NCBI GenBank assembly: GCA_039194995.1
Contig: JBCCVR010000137.1
Coordinates: 1-21,201 of the forward strand
Direction of reading: 5' to 3'
Length of the DNA: 21,201 nt
Source of the DNA: CCY15215 sp039194995
Lineage (GTDB): Bacteria > Cyanobacteriota > Cyanobacteriia > Cyanobacteriales > Spirulinaceae
Shown: in pieces, positions 7,408 to 15,150 of the stretch
Position numbering within the stretch: position 1 is the stretch's first letter
Layout: every line of letters begins with the position of its first letter
Made by a program: the position numbers and the translations under genes
The notes under the pieces: generated by a model
What the model saw: the letters and a program-made list of their open reading frames with translations, nothing else
The model's database searches: none
What the model was told of the DNA's origin: nothing

Positions 7408-7729
7408 CTTTTAGACTTCTCTGAAGTCGATTGAATGGAAACTCGAATGCCCTGTTTTTTTAAGCTCTTCGGCAACAGTTCTTTTAGACTTCTCTGAAGT
7501 CGATTGAATGGAAACGTGTTTTTGGGATTGCAGAAATCACAAGGAAGACGGCTTTTAGACTTCTCTGAAGTCGATTGAATGGAAACAAGCGTTGTTGCAG
7601 TTGTTCAAGGAACTGTGCAGGAGGCTTTTAGACTTCTCTGAAGTCGATTGAATGGAAACTCTCCGTGAGAGCTATTACGCGTTAGGTGGCGGAGCTTTTA
7701 GACTTCTCTGAAGTCGATTGAATGGAAAC
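7408..7729 (+). CRISPR. CRISPR array, five identical 35-nt repeats and four spacers
   Basis: Repeats lie at 7408-7442, 7481-7515, 7552-7586, 7625-7659 and 7695-7729. Each begins CTTTTAGACTTCTCTGAAG and ends TCGATTGAATGGAAAC, with no differences between copies. Spacers are 38, 36, 38 and 35 nt. Each repeat contains a short hairpin GACTTC-TCT-GAAGTC. The 3' end GAATGGAAAC resembles the 5'-tag end of cyanobacterial type III repeats. With a promoter on the left and a terminator on the right, this puts transcription on the plus strand, divergent from the cas operon. The array is short. No protospacer in the window was found by eye. The source elements of the spacers are unknown. Confidence 0.98.
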
Positions 7730-7733
7730 GATT

Positions 7734-7778
7734 AAAGACTACCTCCGGACAACAAAAAGAGGTAGTCTTTTACTTTTT
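7734..7778 (+). terminator. Rho-independent-type terminator after the array
   Basis: Arms AAAGACTACCTC (7734-7745) and GAGGTAGTCTTT (7759-7770) form a perfect 12-bp stem with a 13-nt loop, followed by TACTTTTT. It begins five bases after the last repeat and would end the pre-crRNA. On the other strand it lies past the tape-measure stop, with an A-rich loop and no U-tract, so it serves the plus strand best. Confidence 0.85.
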
Positions 7779-7844
7779 AAACAAGTGCAAAAAGTAATCC
7801 CAAAACTAAAAATTCGCTTTCTCAATTTCATCCCAAAGCGATCT

Positions 7845-10439
7845 TTAATATTGCACCCTCAATTGTTCTGCCTCATGCTCTCTCAGCACTTGCAAAACAA
7901 AATCTCTAAACGAGGCGCGATCGCGCTCCAAAACTGCCTGCATTCCCTTCACATCGCTTCCTTCGGCAATATGATAGGTGGGAGAATAAGTAACGTGAAT
8001 AACCGAACCACCACCGCCAGAACTCGCATTTTGCAGCCGCGCTTGAGAAACCGGAGCGGGTGCGGGAGAACTCGACAGCATCCCCGGAATGGGAGCCAGC
8101 ATCGAACCCACCGCCGACAATAAGGGATTGGGAGAAATCCCCGCCGCAAAAGTGCGAACGAAAGCCGGCCCCGTTTTATCCAAGTCGGATAATGCCCCCG
8201 TCTTCGCTGGAGAAAAAGGCAACATGGCGCGAAATTTTCCCACCGCACCGGATACCGCCGAAACTGCCGCCCCTACCGCACTTTGAATCCCTGCCGCCAG
8301 CGATCGCATCAACGCAGCCCCAGCACTCATAAACATCCTCGCCGCCCCCTGCACGATCGCTACCGCCTGACTCATCGCCCCGGAAATCATGCCCGGAATT
8401 TGACCGAAAGCCGCCCCAATCCCTGCGATCGCGCCTCGAATGGTGACCACCGCCCCCGAAAACGCCGCCCCAATCCCCGATATAGCCGCCATGACCGATA
8501 TCAGCGCCCCGGTAAAAGCAGATCGAATCACCGCACCGATGCCCGAAAAAGTGGTCGTCACCAGAGCGCGAAAATAAAGGAATTGCGCCTGTATGCCGAT
8601 AAATACCCCTTGAATCATGGCTGGGATTCTAAACAAGGCAAACCCCAAAGCAGTCCCGATCGCAGTACCAATCCCCACGAATGCCGACATCAACGCACCG
8701 CCAATGGTTGCGGCGACGGACACCACTTTCCCCAACAATTGCCCGAAAGAATTGCCCGCTTGATTTGCCGCCATTACCCCCTGTTGGGATTGAGCGAAAA
8801 ACCCTTCCGGCCAAACCGTGGCGAGAGAGGAACGCAGGGGGGCGAGGGATTGTAGGAGAGGGGCGAAAATTTGACCCAACCCTCCCATCGAAGAGAGGGC
8901 GGATTGAAATCCCGATGCGATGCCTTTGAAAAATGAGCCGATCGCCGGAGCAAATTTAAACGCCGCGAACCCGATCGCCCCGACTGCCGCCGCAATTCCC
9001 AAAATGGGTCCAACTCCAACAGAGGCGATCGCGCCCATTGCCGGGCCAATTTTGGAGAAAAGGGAGAATGCTTTTAACGCCCCTGCCCCCTTTTGCAGGA
9101 GCGGCCACATTTTCATAATGCCGCCCACTCCTACCAACACGGGACCGACGGCAGCCGCCGCGCCCCCTAATGCGGTTGCAAAAGCGAGAACGGGTTTGGG
9201 GAGTCGGGACAATCCCTGAATGGCTTTCGTCCCGAGGCGCGTCACCCCCTCGGCTAACTTTTGTAGCCCACTTTGCGAAACGGCAATGCCCAACCCTTCG
9301 AGGGCGGAGTTGAATTCTGTCGTCGCACCCCCCAAACCCGCCATTTGCTTCTTGGCAATATCTGCGGCTTTCCCTTGAGAATGCAACTCATTGGCGGTGG
9401 TGAGTTCCCCCAATTTGTCGAGGGAGTTCACCAAAATTTGCGCCCCGGTAATCCCAGTTTTGCCAAAAATCGCACTTAAATCCTTGCTCGTTGCCCCGGC
9501 ATCTTTTAAAGCGGTGGACGCTTTTTCGATGTTGAAATTGCCGAATTCGTCATTGAGATCCTTAGTAGAGATTCCAAGACGATCGAGTGCCTTTTGCGCG
9601 ACTCCTGTAGGTGCGGAAAGATTGAGAATAAAGTTTCTTAAATCCGTCTCTCCTTGGGAACCCTGCCGTCCCGCATCTCCCAAAACACCGAGAGCGGAGG
9701 CGGTTTGAGAGAAAGCAATCCCCGCATTGTCAGCAATGGGTGCAACATACTTAAATGACTGCCCCAACATCGAAATATCGGTGTTGGAACTGGTCATGGT
9801 ATTGGCTAAAACATCATTGATCTTGGCGATTTGTTGAGACTTAGAGCCAACATTGGCGAGTTGCTGGCTGTAGCCCGACATGATGTTCGAGGCAATATCC
9901 GCCGTTTTTCCCAGATCCATTTGCCCAGCCGAGGCAAGGGACAAAAGCCCGGGAGTGGTTGCGAGAATATCGTTACTTTTGAACCCGGCCATTGCGAGAA
10001 ATGACTGGGCTTCGGCGGCTTGGGAAGCGCTAAACGCCGTCGTACTGCCGAGATCGAGGGATTGTTTTTCGAGAGTCTTGAATTGGTCGGAAGCGCGATC
10101 GAGTCCGGTGAGAGCGCCCACCCGGTTCATGGCAGACTCGCACTGCATCCCCATCTTCAGCGCGCCTTTGCCCGCGCCGACGAGGGGTTTGGTGACATTA
10201 TTGGTGAGGGACTGACCGACGCTTTGCAGGCGATCGCCCATTTCGGCAGCTTTCGCTCCCTGCCGATTGAACTTTACGGCAGCATTGGCAGCATCTCCGT
10301 AAGCCTTGCCCGCAGCCCCCGCATTCTTCCCACCAAACGCTTTATTGGCAGCACTCGCCCTGCCCATCAGTCCATCTAAGACCGAGGCAGCATGAGAGCC
10401 GTCACCAATAATTTTTAGCGTTAATGAAGTGTCCGCCAT
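7845..10439 (-). CDS. Phage tail tape measure protein, TP901 family
   Basis: This protein sets tail length and guides tube assembly; in contractile phages it occupies the tube lumen. At 864 aa it has the TP901-type core at roughly residues 70-370: repeated alpha-helical segments with DLGSTTAFSASQAAEAQSFL and MAGFKSNDILATTPGLLSLA, typical of the family. Long Ala/Gly/Ile-rich hydrophobic helices follow, such as LAFATALGGAAAAVGPVLVG and AFVGIGTAIGTALGFALF; these could insert in the host membrane at DNA entry. The C-terminus ends with a Ser/Gly/Pro linker and a charged helix, so the gene looks complete. It follows the tail assembly chaperone genes, the invariant place for a tape measure. Known scaling of about 0.15 nm per residue would give a tail near 130 nm. 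Ribosome site weak. Confidence 0.95.
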   Translation of the reverse strand: MADTSLTLKIIGDGSHAASVLDGLMGRASAANKAFGGKNAGAAGKAYGDAANAAVKFNRQGAKAAEMGDRLQSVGQSLTNNVTKPLVGAGKGALKMGMQCESAMNRVGALTGLDRASDQFKTLEKQSLDLGSTTAFSASQAAEAQSFLAMAGFKSNDILATTPGLLSLASAGQMDLGKTADIASNIMSGYSQQLANVGSKSQQIAKINDVLANTMTSSNTDISMLGQSFKYVAPIADNAGIAFSQTASALGVLGDAGRQGSQGETDLRNFILNLSAPTGVAQKALDRLGISTKDLNDEFGNFNIEKASTALKDAGATSKDLSAIFGKTGITGAQILVNSLDKLGELTTANELHSQGKAADIAKKQMAGLGGATTEFNSALEGLGIAVSQSGLQKLAEGVTRLGTKAIQGLSRLPKPVLAFATALGGAAAAVGPVLVGVGGIMKMWPLLQKGAGALKAFSLFSKIGPAMGAIASVGVGPILGIAAAVGAIGFAAFKFAPAIGSFFKGIASGFQSALSSMGGLGQIFAPLLQSLAPLRSSLATVWPEGFFAQSQQGVMAANQAGNSFGQLLGKVVSVAATIGGALMSAFVGIGTAIGTALGFALFRIPAMIQGVFIGIQAQFLYFRALVTTTFSGIGAVIRSAFTGALISVMAAISGIGAAFSGAVVTIRGAIAGIGAAFGQIPGMISGAMSQAVAIVQGAARMFMSAGAALMRSLAAGIQSAVGAAVSAVSGAVGKFRAMLPFSPAKTGALSDLDKTGPAFVRTFAAGISPNPLLSAVGSMLAPIPGMLSSSPAPAPVSQARLQNASSGGGGSVIHVTYSPTYHIAEGSDVKGMQAVLERDRASFRDFVLQVLREHEAEQLRVQY

Positions 10440-10476
10440 TTTCTTACGATCTGAGAAAATGGCAGACGTTTAAAGG

Positions 10477-10668
10477 TTATCGTTTGCGCTTTTTTACTGC
10501 ATCTTTTTGCGCTTTTTCTATCGCCTTAGCTTCGCGCTTGTCGTAAAGTTCGGACTCTTTGAGCCAAAACATAATCTCGTCGATTCCTAGCTCTAAAAGC
10601 GCCTCCATCGACCAGTTAGAAACTTTAGCGATAAAGATTAAGTTTTGGGCGCATACGCTTTCAAGCCT
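10477..10668 (-). CDS. Tail assembly chaperone E' extension (GpE-like), probably made by -1 frameshift
   Basis: This reading frame is -1 relative to the chaperone gene and overlaps its end. It encodes NLIFIAKVSNWSMEALLELG then IDEIMFWLKESELYDKREAK, then a Lys/Arg-rich tail. The pattern F-x-W-x(4)-L-x(2,3)-M/L-x-L-x-E-L/I-x-W matches the P2 GpE family as I know it. The conserved part begins upstream of the only ATG (10608). Between the preceding stop in this frame and that ATG there is no ATG, GTG or TTG, so it must be entered from the upstream gene. The best in-phase slip site is G-GGG-GAA (10668-10674, minus strand); the coordinates given start at the first codon after a slip there (63 aa). 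P2 E/E' and Mu gp41 use the same arrangement just before the tape measure. Confidence 0.75.
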   Translation of the reverse strand, partial: RLESVCAQNLIFIAKVSNWSMEALLELGIDEIMFWLKESELYDKREAKAIEKAQKDAVKKRKR

Positions 10669-11081
10669 TCCCCCAATTCTTGGTGCATTAAAGCCGCGAT
10701 CGCGATCCAGTCTTTATCCTCTAAATTTTCCAAATCGTAGATATCGATTTTTTTGAATTCACCACCAAAACGACAGACTTCGCAAGCCACGACAGACGGC
10801 CACAATTCATCTTTTTCTCCCATGAGGCGTTTAGCCTTTAAGATTCCCCTCGCTTTGCGATGTTTCGTTCCTTTACGAGCAATAAAAACGGGTTCGTTGC
10901 TGCAAGGCAAAATTCCCGCTACTTCAAAATCGTCTAGCTCATCTTTAGTATCGGGAGTGGATTTATCTGCAAAATACAAACTAGCGGAACTTCGCCCGCT
11001 TTCGTTTTCGGGAGCTTGTTCGGGGGTCGCAACACCGCCCTGCATTTTATCCATTTCTTGAACTTCTTGTAATACGCTCAT
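10638..11081 (-). CDS. Phage tail assembly chaperone (P2 E / Mu gp41 position)
   Basis: This 147-aa protein should be the unshifted form of the chaperone that binds the tape measure and recruits tube subunits. It lies between the tail tube and tape measure genes. Residues 1-50 are acidic and disordered-looking; the middle holds beta-like stretches (VAGILPCSNEPVFIARKG, WPSVVACEVCRFGGEF), and the C-terminus is helical (DLENLEDKDWIAIAALMHQE). Its sequence alone would not name it; position, size and the overlapping GpE-like -1 frame do. A GGGGGAA run lies 10 codons before its stop. The frame ends LKAYAPKT. Start at 11081 follows a tandem-repeat-filled gap and has no clear ribosome site. Confidence 0.7.
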   Translation of the reverse strand: MSVLQEVQEMDKMQGGVATPEQAPENESGRSSASLYFADKSTPDTKDELDDFEVAGILPCSNEPVFIARKGTKHRKARGILKAKRLMGEKDELWPSVVACEVCRFGGEFKKIDIYDLENLEDKDWIAIAALMHQELGEGLKAYAPKT

Positions 11082-11089
11082 AATTTAGT

Positions 11090-11146
11090 GGGGAGTGGGG
11101 AGTAGGGAGTAGTGACTGATAACTGATAACTGATAACTGACAACTG
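11090..11146. repeat. Compound heptamer tandem repeats between tube and chaperone genes
   Basis: Three GGGGAGT-type heptamers (11090-11110) run into about four copies of GATAACT-type heptamers (11118-11146). These are STRR-class repeats. They fill nearly all of the gap between the tail tube stop (11149) and the chaperone start (11081) and leave no room for a separate promoter. Confidence 0.85.
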
Positions 11147-11148
11147 AA

Positions 11149-11667
11149 TCAAGCCATACCTAAATTGGCTCGTATACTTGCCATTTTATCTTCTCCATTG
11201 ACAATATAGATATTATTATCCACATCAATTTCAAACAAAGTCTGCCCGCCGTATTCGAGCTTGTAATAGCGAACGCCAAATGTAAATTCCGATTCGCTAA
11301 ATTCACCCCCCGATAACTCTAACGAACTCATTTCTTTCGCCATGCCTCGCAACGTTGCCCGAACGGAAGCCCGTTCGGAAATCTGTCCGTTTTGGTAAAC
11401 GTCGGCGTTAAACAAGCAAATAAATTGTTGAATGTCGAAGATATTTGCTCCCGCCGCGATCGCATCTTTATCAAATCCCGATAGTTTAAATTCTGCCTCC
11501 ATCACATCTAGTCCCGCCACGTATTCGGGAGTCCCAAAAAGGGCAATTTCTTCCCCTTCCTCTGCCTTGGCTTCGAGAGCGGGCAAAGTAATTTCCGAGG
11601 TGGCACGAACAGGAACGCCATTGACGATCCAACTGCCTTTATTGATTTTTGCGATCGCGAGAGACAT
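11149..11667 (-). CDS. Contractile tail tube protein (P2 FII family)
   Basis: This subunit stacks into the rigid inner tube through which DNA passes. The 172-aa product ends YKLEYGGQTLFEIDVDNN then IYIVNGEDKMASIRANLGMA. It matches the P2 FII C-terminus, which has a Tyr-rich strand, then DGKELVEID, then an N-x-x-x-VNGVDR-type helix and a final NIGL. The N-terminus has a strand, then ITLPALEAKAEEGEE, equivalent to the FII VTLPKLTRK segment. Length equals the family's usual 170 or so. It lies directly downstream of the sheath gene, as in P2 and Mu. The start at 11667 has AAGGAG close upstream (CCAAGGAGAATAA). Confidence 0.93.
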   Translation of the reverse strand: MSLAIAKINKGSWIVNGVPVRATSEITLPALEAKAEEGEEIALFGTPEYVAGLDVMEAEFKLSGFDKDAIAAGANIFDIQQFICLFNADVYQNGQISERASVRATLRGMAKEMSSLELSGGEFSESEFTFGVRYYKLEYGGQTLFEIDVDNNIYIVNGEDKMASIRANLGMA

Positions 11668-11696
11668 TTATTCTCCTTGGTTTAACTATCAAGCCT

Positions 11697-11724
11697 ATTC
11701 CCTACTCCCTATTCCCTACTCCCT
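11697..11724. repeat. Heptamer tandem repeat (ATTCCCT/ACTCCCT)n at the sheath stop codon
   Basis: Four alternating heptamers ATTCCCT, ACTCCCT, ATTCCCT and ACTCCCT run together. The sheath gene's TAG stop (11723-11725) is formed at the edge of this run. The repeat fills the sheath-tube gap together with the tube gene's ribosome site. Confidence 0.85.
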
Positions 11725-13606
11725 AAGCTGCTGCCAAAGCTGTTTGGGAACTGCCGACAACTTCCCCAACCCTGTTCAAATAATCAATATTAATCGTGCT
11801 TTGGAAAGTAATGCGCTGGGCGGGAGGGGGTGGAGTCGCATCGAGGTCAAAAATAATATTGCCCTTGGCGAGTTCTGTCGGGGGGTTGTTGGTGGGAAAA
11901 TATTGGCATTGACCGCCGAGAATTGCCCCTTGTCCTTTGAGGAAGTCCAAAAACGCATTCACCGTTGCCGGAACTTGAATGGCAATTTGATGAATGGGCA
12001 GATCGACATTTTCCCGCGTTGCCCGCTCGATACTTTCGTGAATTAGATCCATTGTTCGCCTGACGCTAATAAAGCCGACCATATCAGCGCTATTGGGGAA
12101 TTTAGCGGTGTAGTTTCCCCAAAGAATCCAGCCCGTGCCGTAATCCCGCCAAATCGTTGTCACCCCGGCCGCGTTGAGCAAGTTTACATCGCTCCCCGGA
12201 TCGTCTTGCCCGAATGTGAGAGCCGCCTCTAGAGCAATAACCTTTTTGATGGGCTTATTGGACGGCGAAAACCACGGATTTAACAGGGAGTCAGTCTGGC
12301 AGATAACCCCGGCAACCCGGCGAGACATGGGTTCCTGGACATCGCTATTCGTTGCCGGATCGTAAACTTTGACATGAGGCCAGCAAAGAATGGCCCGATC
12401 GCTGGACGTAAAGAAGGCATTGACCGACCCCCCACCGCCGCGGCCTTCCAAAACTTGATTGCGCGTTGCGCCTCGGGGTGCATCGATAATGCAGATAGCG
12501 CGAAGTTTGGCGGCAACGATTTCCATTTCCCGCGCCACGGCATAATGGTGCGAGTAACCGCAAGCGATGATGATTTTCGGCTCGATGCCGAAAGTAGGGT
12601 AAGCGTCGAACAACGCCTGCAATCCCGTGCGAATGCTCTCGGCAGTGGTTTGCCCGATAATATCTGCCTCGGTTGGCATATCGGGATACTCGAACGCCAC
12701 CGTTACCATTGCGTTAGGAGGAATTCGCGCCCCCAAATTATCCAGAGAAAGACGGGTAATTTTCCCGGCGATCGCGTCAGCCTCGTAATCGATTCCCTCG
12801 GCAAAGGTGACATTGGCGACGGTGTAGGTAATTTTGACCATGCTCCCGGGCGCGATCGCGCCCTCCGCACGGGTTAAAAGCCCTCCCGTCGCAGTGTAAT
12901 CCGTCCCGCCCCCGGTAAATTCGTCGCCGTCGAGGGATTCAACCTTGGCAACGACAACAAAGCTATATTCTACCCACACCGTAGCATCGGCAGGAATTGC
13001 CCTCGCACCCTCTCGGGTAATGACTCCATTGGCGACGGTGTAATCGGCGGCGAGAGCGTAAGTGATTTTTTGATTGGCCGACTTGACCGCGATAACAACC
13101 GCACCGACAAACCCCAAGTCGATCGCGTCGCTGGCAAAAACAAACGTCCCCGTTGCATTGGGAAGTTGAATTTCATCAGTCCCCGAAAATTTTTCGTAAG
13201 CCGTATGTTGCGCCGTGCCTTTGATGGAGATAATTTCTACATTGTTCGCGCCAAGGTCGATTTCGTCATTGGCGAAAGTTTGGGGAGTTCCAGGATCCAC
13301 ATTTAGCATCGTCGTCGGGTCGAAAACATTCACGCCAATGAATATCCCAGAATTGTGATCTCGCCACGCTGCCACGTCATAGGGGAGGGAATAACCGGGC
13401 TTTCTCTCACCGAAAACTCTAGCGGCCTCGAGATCGCCCCCCACCAAAATCGGCTTGTTAATATTCTCCGGTTTTGCCGCCTCGCTACCCGGGGGCGCGG
13501 TTCCAATCGCCGCAATGACCGCCGTTCTGACCAAAGCGATCGGCTTTGTGGCAGTGGGGATTTCCTTGACCAGTACCCCGTGAATAAAATCGCTAACACT
13601 CGCCAT
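11723..13606 (-). CDS. Contractile tail sheath protein with a large repeat insertion
   Basis: The sheath surrounds the tube and contracts to drive it through the host envelope. The N-terminus (FIHGVLVKEIPTATKPIALV, RTAVIAAIGTAPPGS, to about residue 100) and the C-terminal half (about 310-627, with RRVAGVICQTDSLLN, GWILWGNYTAKFP and a conserved HESIERATRENVD helix) fit the P2 FI / Mu L family. At 627 aa it is longer than P2 FI (about 400). The extra length is residues about 105-308, holding three related units near 183-217, 232-265 and 269-307 built on DY-x(8)-G-(V/L/K)-(I/L)-TR and a closing I-P-x-x-(A/S)-x-V-x-(V/I)-x-(Y/F)-x-(F/Y/V) strand. Such insertions normally decorate the sheath surface. 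The start at 13606 abuts the previous stop, with GGAGGAG upstream. Confidence 0.93.
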   Translation of the reverse strand: MASVSDFIHGVLVKEIPTATKPIALVRTAVIAAIGTAPPGSEAAKPENINKPILVGGDLEAARVFGERKPGYSLPYDVAAWRDHNSGIFIGVNVFDPTTMLNVDPGTPQTFANDEIDLGANNVEIISIKGTAQHTAYEKFSGTDEIQLPNATGTFVFASDAIDLGFVGAVVIAVKSANQKITYALAADYTVANGVITREGARAIPADATVWVEYSFVVVAKVESLDGDEFTGGGTDYTATGGLLTRAEGAIAPGSMVKITYTVANVTFAEGIDYEADAIAGKITRLSLDNLGARIPPNAMVTVAFEYPDMPTEADIIGQTTAESIRTGLQALFDAYPTFGIEPKIIIACGYSHHYAVAREMEIVAAKLRAICIIDAPRGATRNQVLEGRGGGGSVNAFFTSSDRAILCWPHVKVYDPATNSDVQEPMSRRVAGVICQTDSLLNPWFSPSNKPIKKVIALEAALTFGQDDPGSDVNLLNAAGVTTIWRDYGTGWILWGNYTAKFPNSADMVGFISVRRTMDLIHESIERATRENVDLPIHQIAIQVPATVNAFLDFLKGQGAILGGQCQYFPTNNPPTELAKGNIIFDLDATPPPPAQRITFQSTINIDYLNRVGEVVGSSQTALAAA

Positions 13607-14194
13607 TTAACTCTCCTCCTCGCAACATTTAGGAACGAATTCAAGATTGTCCCGCGCCTCGATACTTTGCTGGCTCGCGTCAATGGTTCCGTCGGGAAGG
13701 TTTAATTTAATGCGTCCTTCAACGAATCCGGGAGAATTGGCCCATTCGTCGGCAAGCTCGTCCCATTCCACCACCAATAACGGCACCGTAAAATCGATCG
13801 CCCACTGCCACGTCTTGCCGTCGCTTCCCCCATAATTTATCGAGGACAAATAGCCTTTTTCAGAAGCGTGGGGCGGCTTGAATCCGGTTAAAAGTTGCGC
13901 GATCGCTCCCGTAATCGTTTCGATATCGTCCGCATCGGCCAGTCCTAATGCCAACCCGAAAACGGTTTCGGTGGATTGCTGGATTAAATCGCTCGTTCCA
14001 TCCGGCTTGCCGAATTTCTGATTTCGCAACCCCACAAACAGATAGGCGCGAGGTTCTTTTTTGCCCGCCTCCACGCGCTTTTGCCTTTGCTTGGCCGCCA
14101 CGCCCAAACCCTCCAAAGGAGCAAGGCGATCGAGGATCGCTTCTTTAATCTCCTTGTAAGGGTTGGGGGCAGTGGGGTCGAGAGTCGGGCGCAT
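13607..14194 (-). CDS. Mu gp37-like phage protein
   Basis: In Mu-like phages a gp37-type protein lies directly before the sheath gene and is thought to act in head-tail joining or tail completion. This 195-aa product begins with a helix (YKEIKEAILDRLAPLEGL), then AYLFVGLRNQKFG and a long acidic segment (LADADDIETITGAIAQLLTG), then Trp-containing strands (WQWAIDFTVPLLVVEWDE). These match the general alpha-beta layout of the gp37 family as I recall it. The last residues are Cys-Cys-Glu-Glu-Glu-Ser. Its stop abuts the sheath ATG (TAAATG). Recognition rests on position and rough composition more than on a signature motif. Confidence 0.6.
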   Translation of the reverse strand: MRPTLDPTAPNPYKEIKEAILDRLAPLEGLGVAAKQRQKRVEAGKKEPRAYLFVGLRNQKFGKPDGTSDLIQQSTETVFGLALGLADADDIETITGAIAQLLTGFKPPHASEKGYLSSINYGGSDGKTWQWAIDFTVPLLVVEWDELADEWANSPGFVEGRIKLNLPDGTIDASQQSIEARDNLEFVPKCCEEES

Positions 14195-14197
14195 TTT

Positions 14198-14223
14198 CAG
14201 TTATCAGTTATCAGTTATCAGTT
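14198..14223. repeat. Heptamer tandem repeat (CAGTTAT)n upstream of the gp37-like gene
   Basis: Three copies of CAGTTAT and a partial fourth lie immediately before the gp37-like start codon (14192-14194). This is the same heptamer family, read on the other strand, as the GATAACT units at 11118-11146. The gap to the gp36-like stop (14244) holds nothing else apparent. Confidence 0.85.
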
Positions 14224-14243
14224 GGCGGAATTTCGCCACTTTT

Positions 14244-15149
14244 TTATATCCAGTTTTTAAGGTTTTCTCGGGTGAATGCGGGGGTTGCCGTTCCTCCCGA
14301 TACTCCTGTTGCGATCGGAGATTCTTCCTCATCTCTCCCGACGGGGAGAAGTTGGTTCTCGGCGATTTCTTTAAGGGCAGAGATCGCCCGTTCGTACATT
14401 TTGTCCGCCTCTTCCCCTTGGGAAATGTCCAATCGCAACCGCACCATGTCGATCGCCTTGCCGCGAATAGTTGCCAAAATCGGATTGAGAGGAATGGCGT
14501 AGGCTTGGATGACGCGAGAATCGATATCGCTGCTAACGTTCTCGACGTGAATGGCAATTTTGCGATAGTCCGGCTCGATCGCTTTGCCACTATTCCCGGT
14601 ATTGGAGAGGGTAATTAGCTCCTCTTTCCCGATCGCCGCTTCCAACTCGTCCGGCGTGCAGTACAGTCCCGCATCAGTGGGATTGTCTTCGGAGTCGAGA
14701 ACCCCAAACGCCGAATATTCAATCGAGACGATTTCTTCCTGCGCGATCGCCCCCTCTTCCAATCGAGTCAGAACCCCCATTTGAGAATTGAGGGAATAAT
14801 CGCGATCGCGCTCGTATTCCAACGGTTCGACGGGAGAGACAACCAGATTGGCAATATCGACATGGGGAAGCTGCACGATGCCATTGGCGAATGCGTGCGG
14901 TTCGTTTTCCACCGTTCCCCCCGCGTGGGAGTAGGAGAATAATGCCGTGGACTCGGGAGAAATGCGATCGCGTAACCCTTCGGCATCCAGTCGCGTTACC
15001 AATCCCGCCGCCAAATCTGCCTCATAATCCCGCCCCAACTCAAGATCTCCCGCCATCCGCACGACAACTGCCCAAACCCATTTGTAGGGTAGGGCGACGC
15101 GATGGACGAGGGGGTCGAATTGATAATGGGTTTGGGGAAAGTTCAGCAT
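14244..15149 (-). CDS. Mu gp36-like (DUF1320) protein with an N-terminal repeat domain
   Basis: Residues about 160-290 match DUF1320/gp36 of Mu-like phages: LYCTPDELEAAIGKEELITL near 161-180, which is the typical start, then a helical body with LNPILATIRGKAIDMVRLRL. Gp36 is thought to be a head-tail connector protein and is usually about 140 aa. This one is 301 aa. The additional first 150 residues hold two units (about 36-74 and 112-147) with the cores RDYEADLAAGLVTRL and RDYSLNSQMGVLTRL, each closed by a (A/V)-x-(F/I)-x-Y strand. The same unit occurs three times in the tail sheath. Start at 15149 follows the upstream stop by one base. Confidence 0.85.
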   Translation of the reverse strand: MLNFPQTHYQFDPLVHRVALPYKWVWAVVVRMAGDLELGRDYEADLAAGLVTRLDAEGLRDRISPESTALFSYSHAGGTVENEPHAFANGIVQLPHVDIANLVVSPVEPLEYERDRDYSLNSQMGVLTRLEEGAIAQEEIVSIEYSAFGVLDSEDNPTDAGLYCTPDELEAAIGKEELITLSNTGNSGKAIEPDYRKIAIHVENVSSDIDSRVIQAYAIPLNPILATIRGKAIDMVRLRLDISQGEEADKMYERAISALKEIAENQLLPVGRDEEESPIATGVSGGTATPAFTRENLKNWI

Positions 15150-15150
15150 T

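Noticed and set aside
7443..7694. Spacers matching the adjacent prophage
   Set aside because: No convincing match was seen by eye in either orientation; a computed search would be needed to exclude a mismatched protospacer.
7722..8123. Plus-strand frame of 133 codons starting in the last repeat
   Set aside because: It crosses the terminator hairpin and is antisense to the tape measure gene.
8283..8855. Plus-strand frame of 190 codons
   Set aside because: Arg/Pro/His-rich composition typical of the reverse complement of an Ala/Gly-rich gene; antisense to the tape measure.
10643..10649. CCCAAAA as the frameshift slip site
   Set aside because: It fits the heptamer pattern, but the zero frame reads CCC-AAA, so the phase is wrong for a -1 double slip.
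11432..12046. Plus-strand frame of 204 codons
   Set aside because: Runs antisense across the tube and sheath genes and translates a heptamer repeat; no motif.
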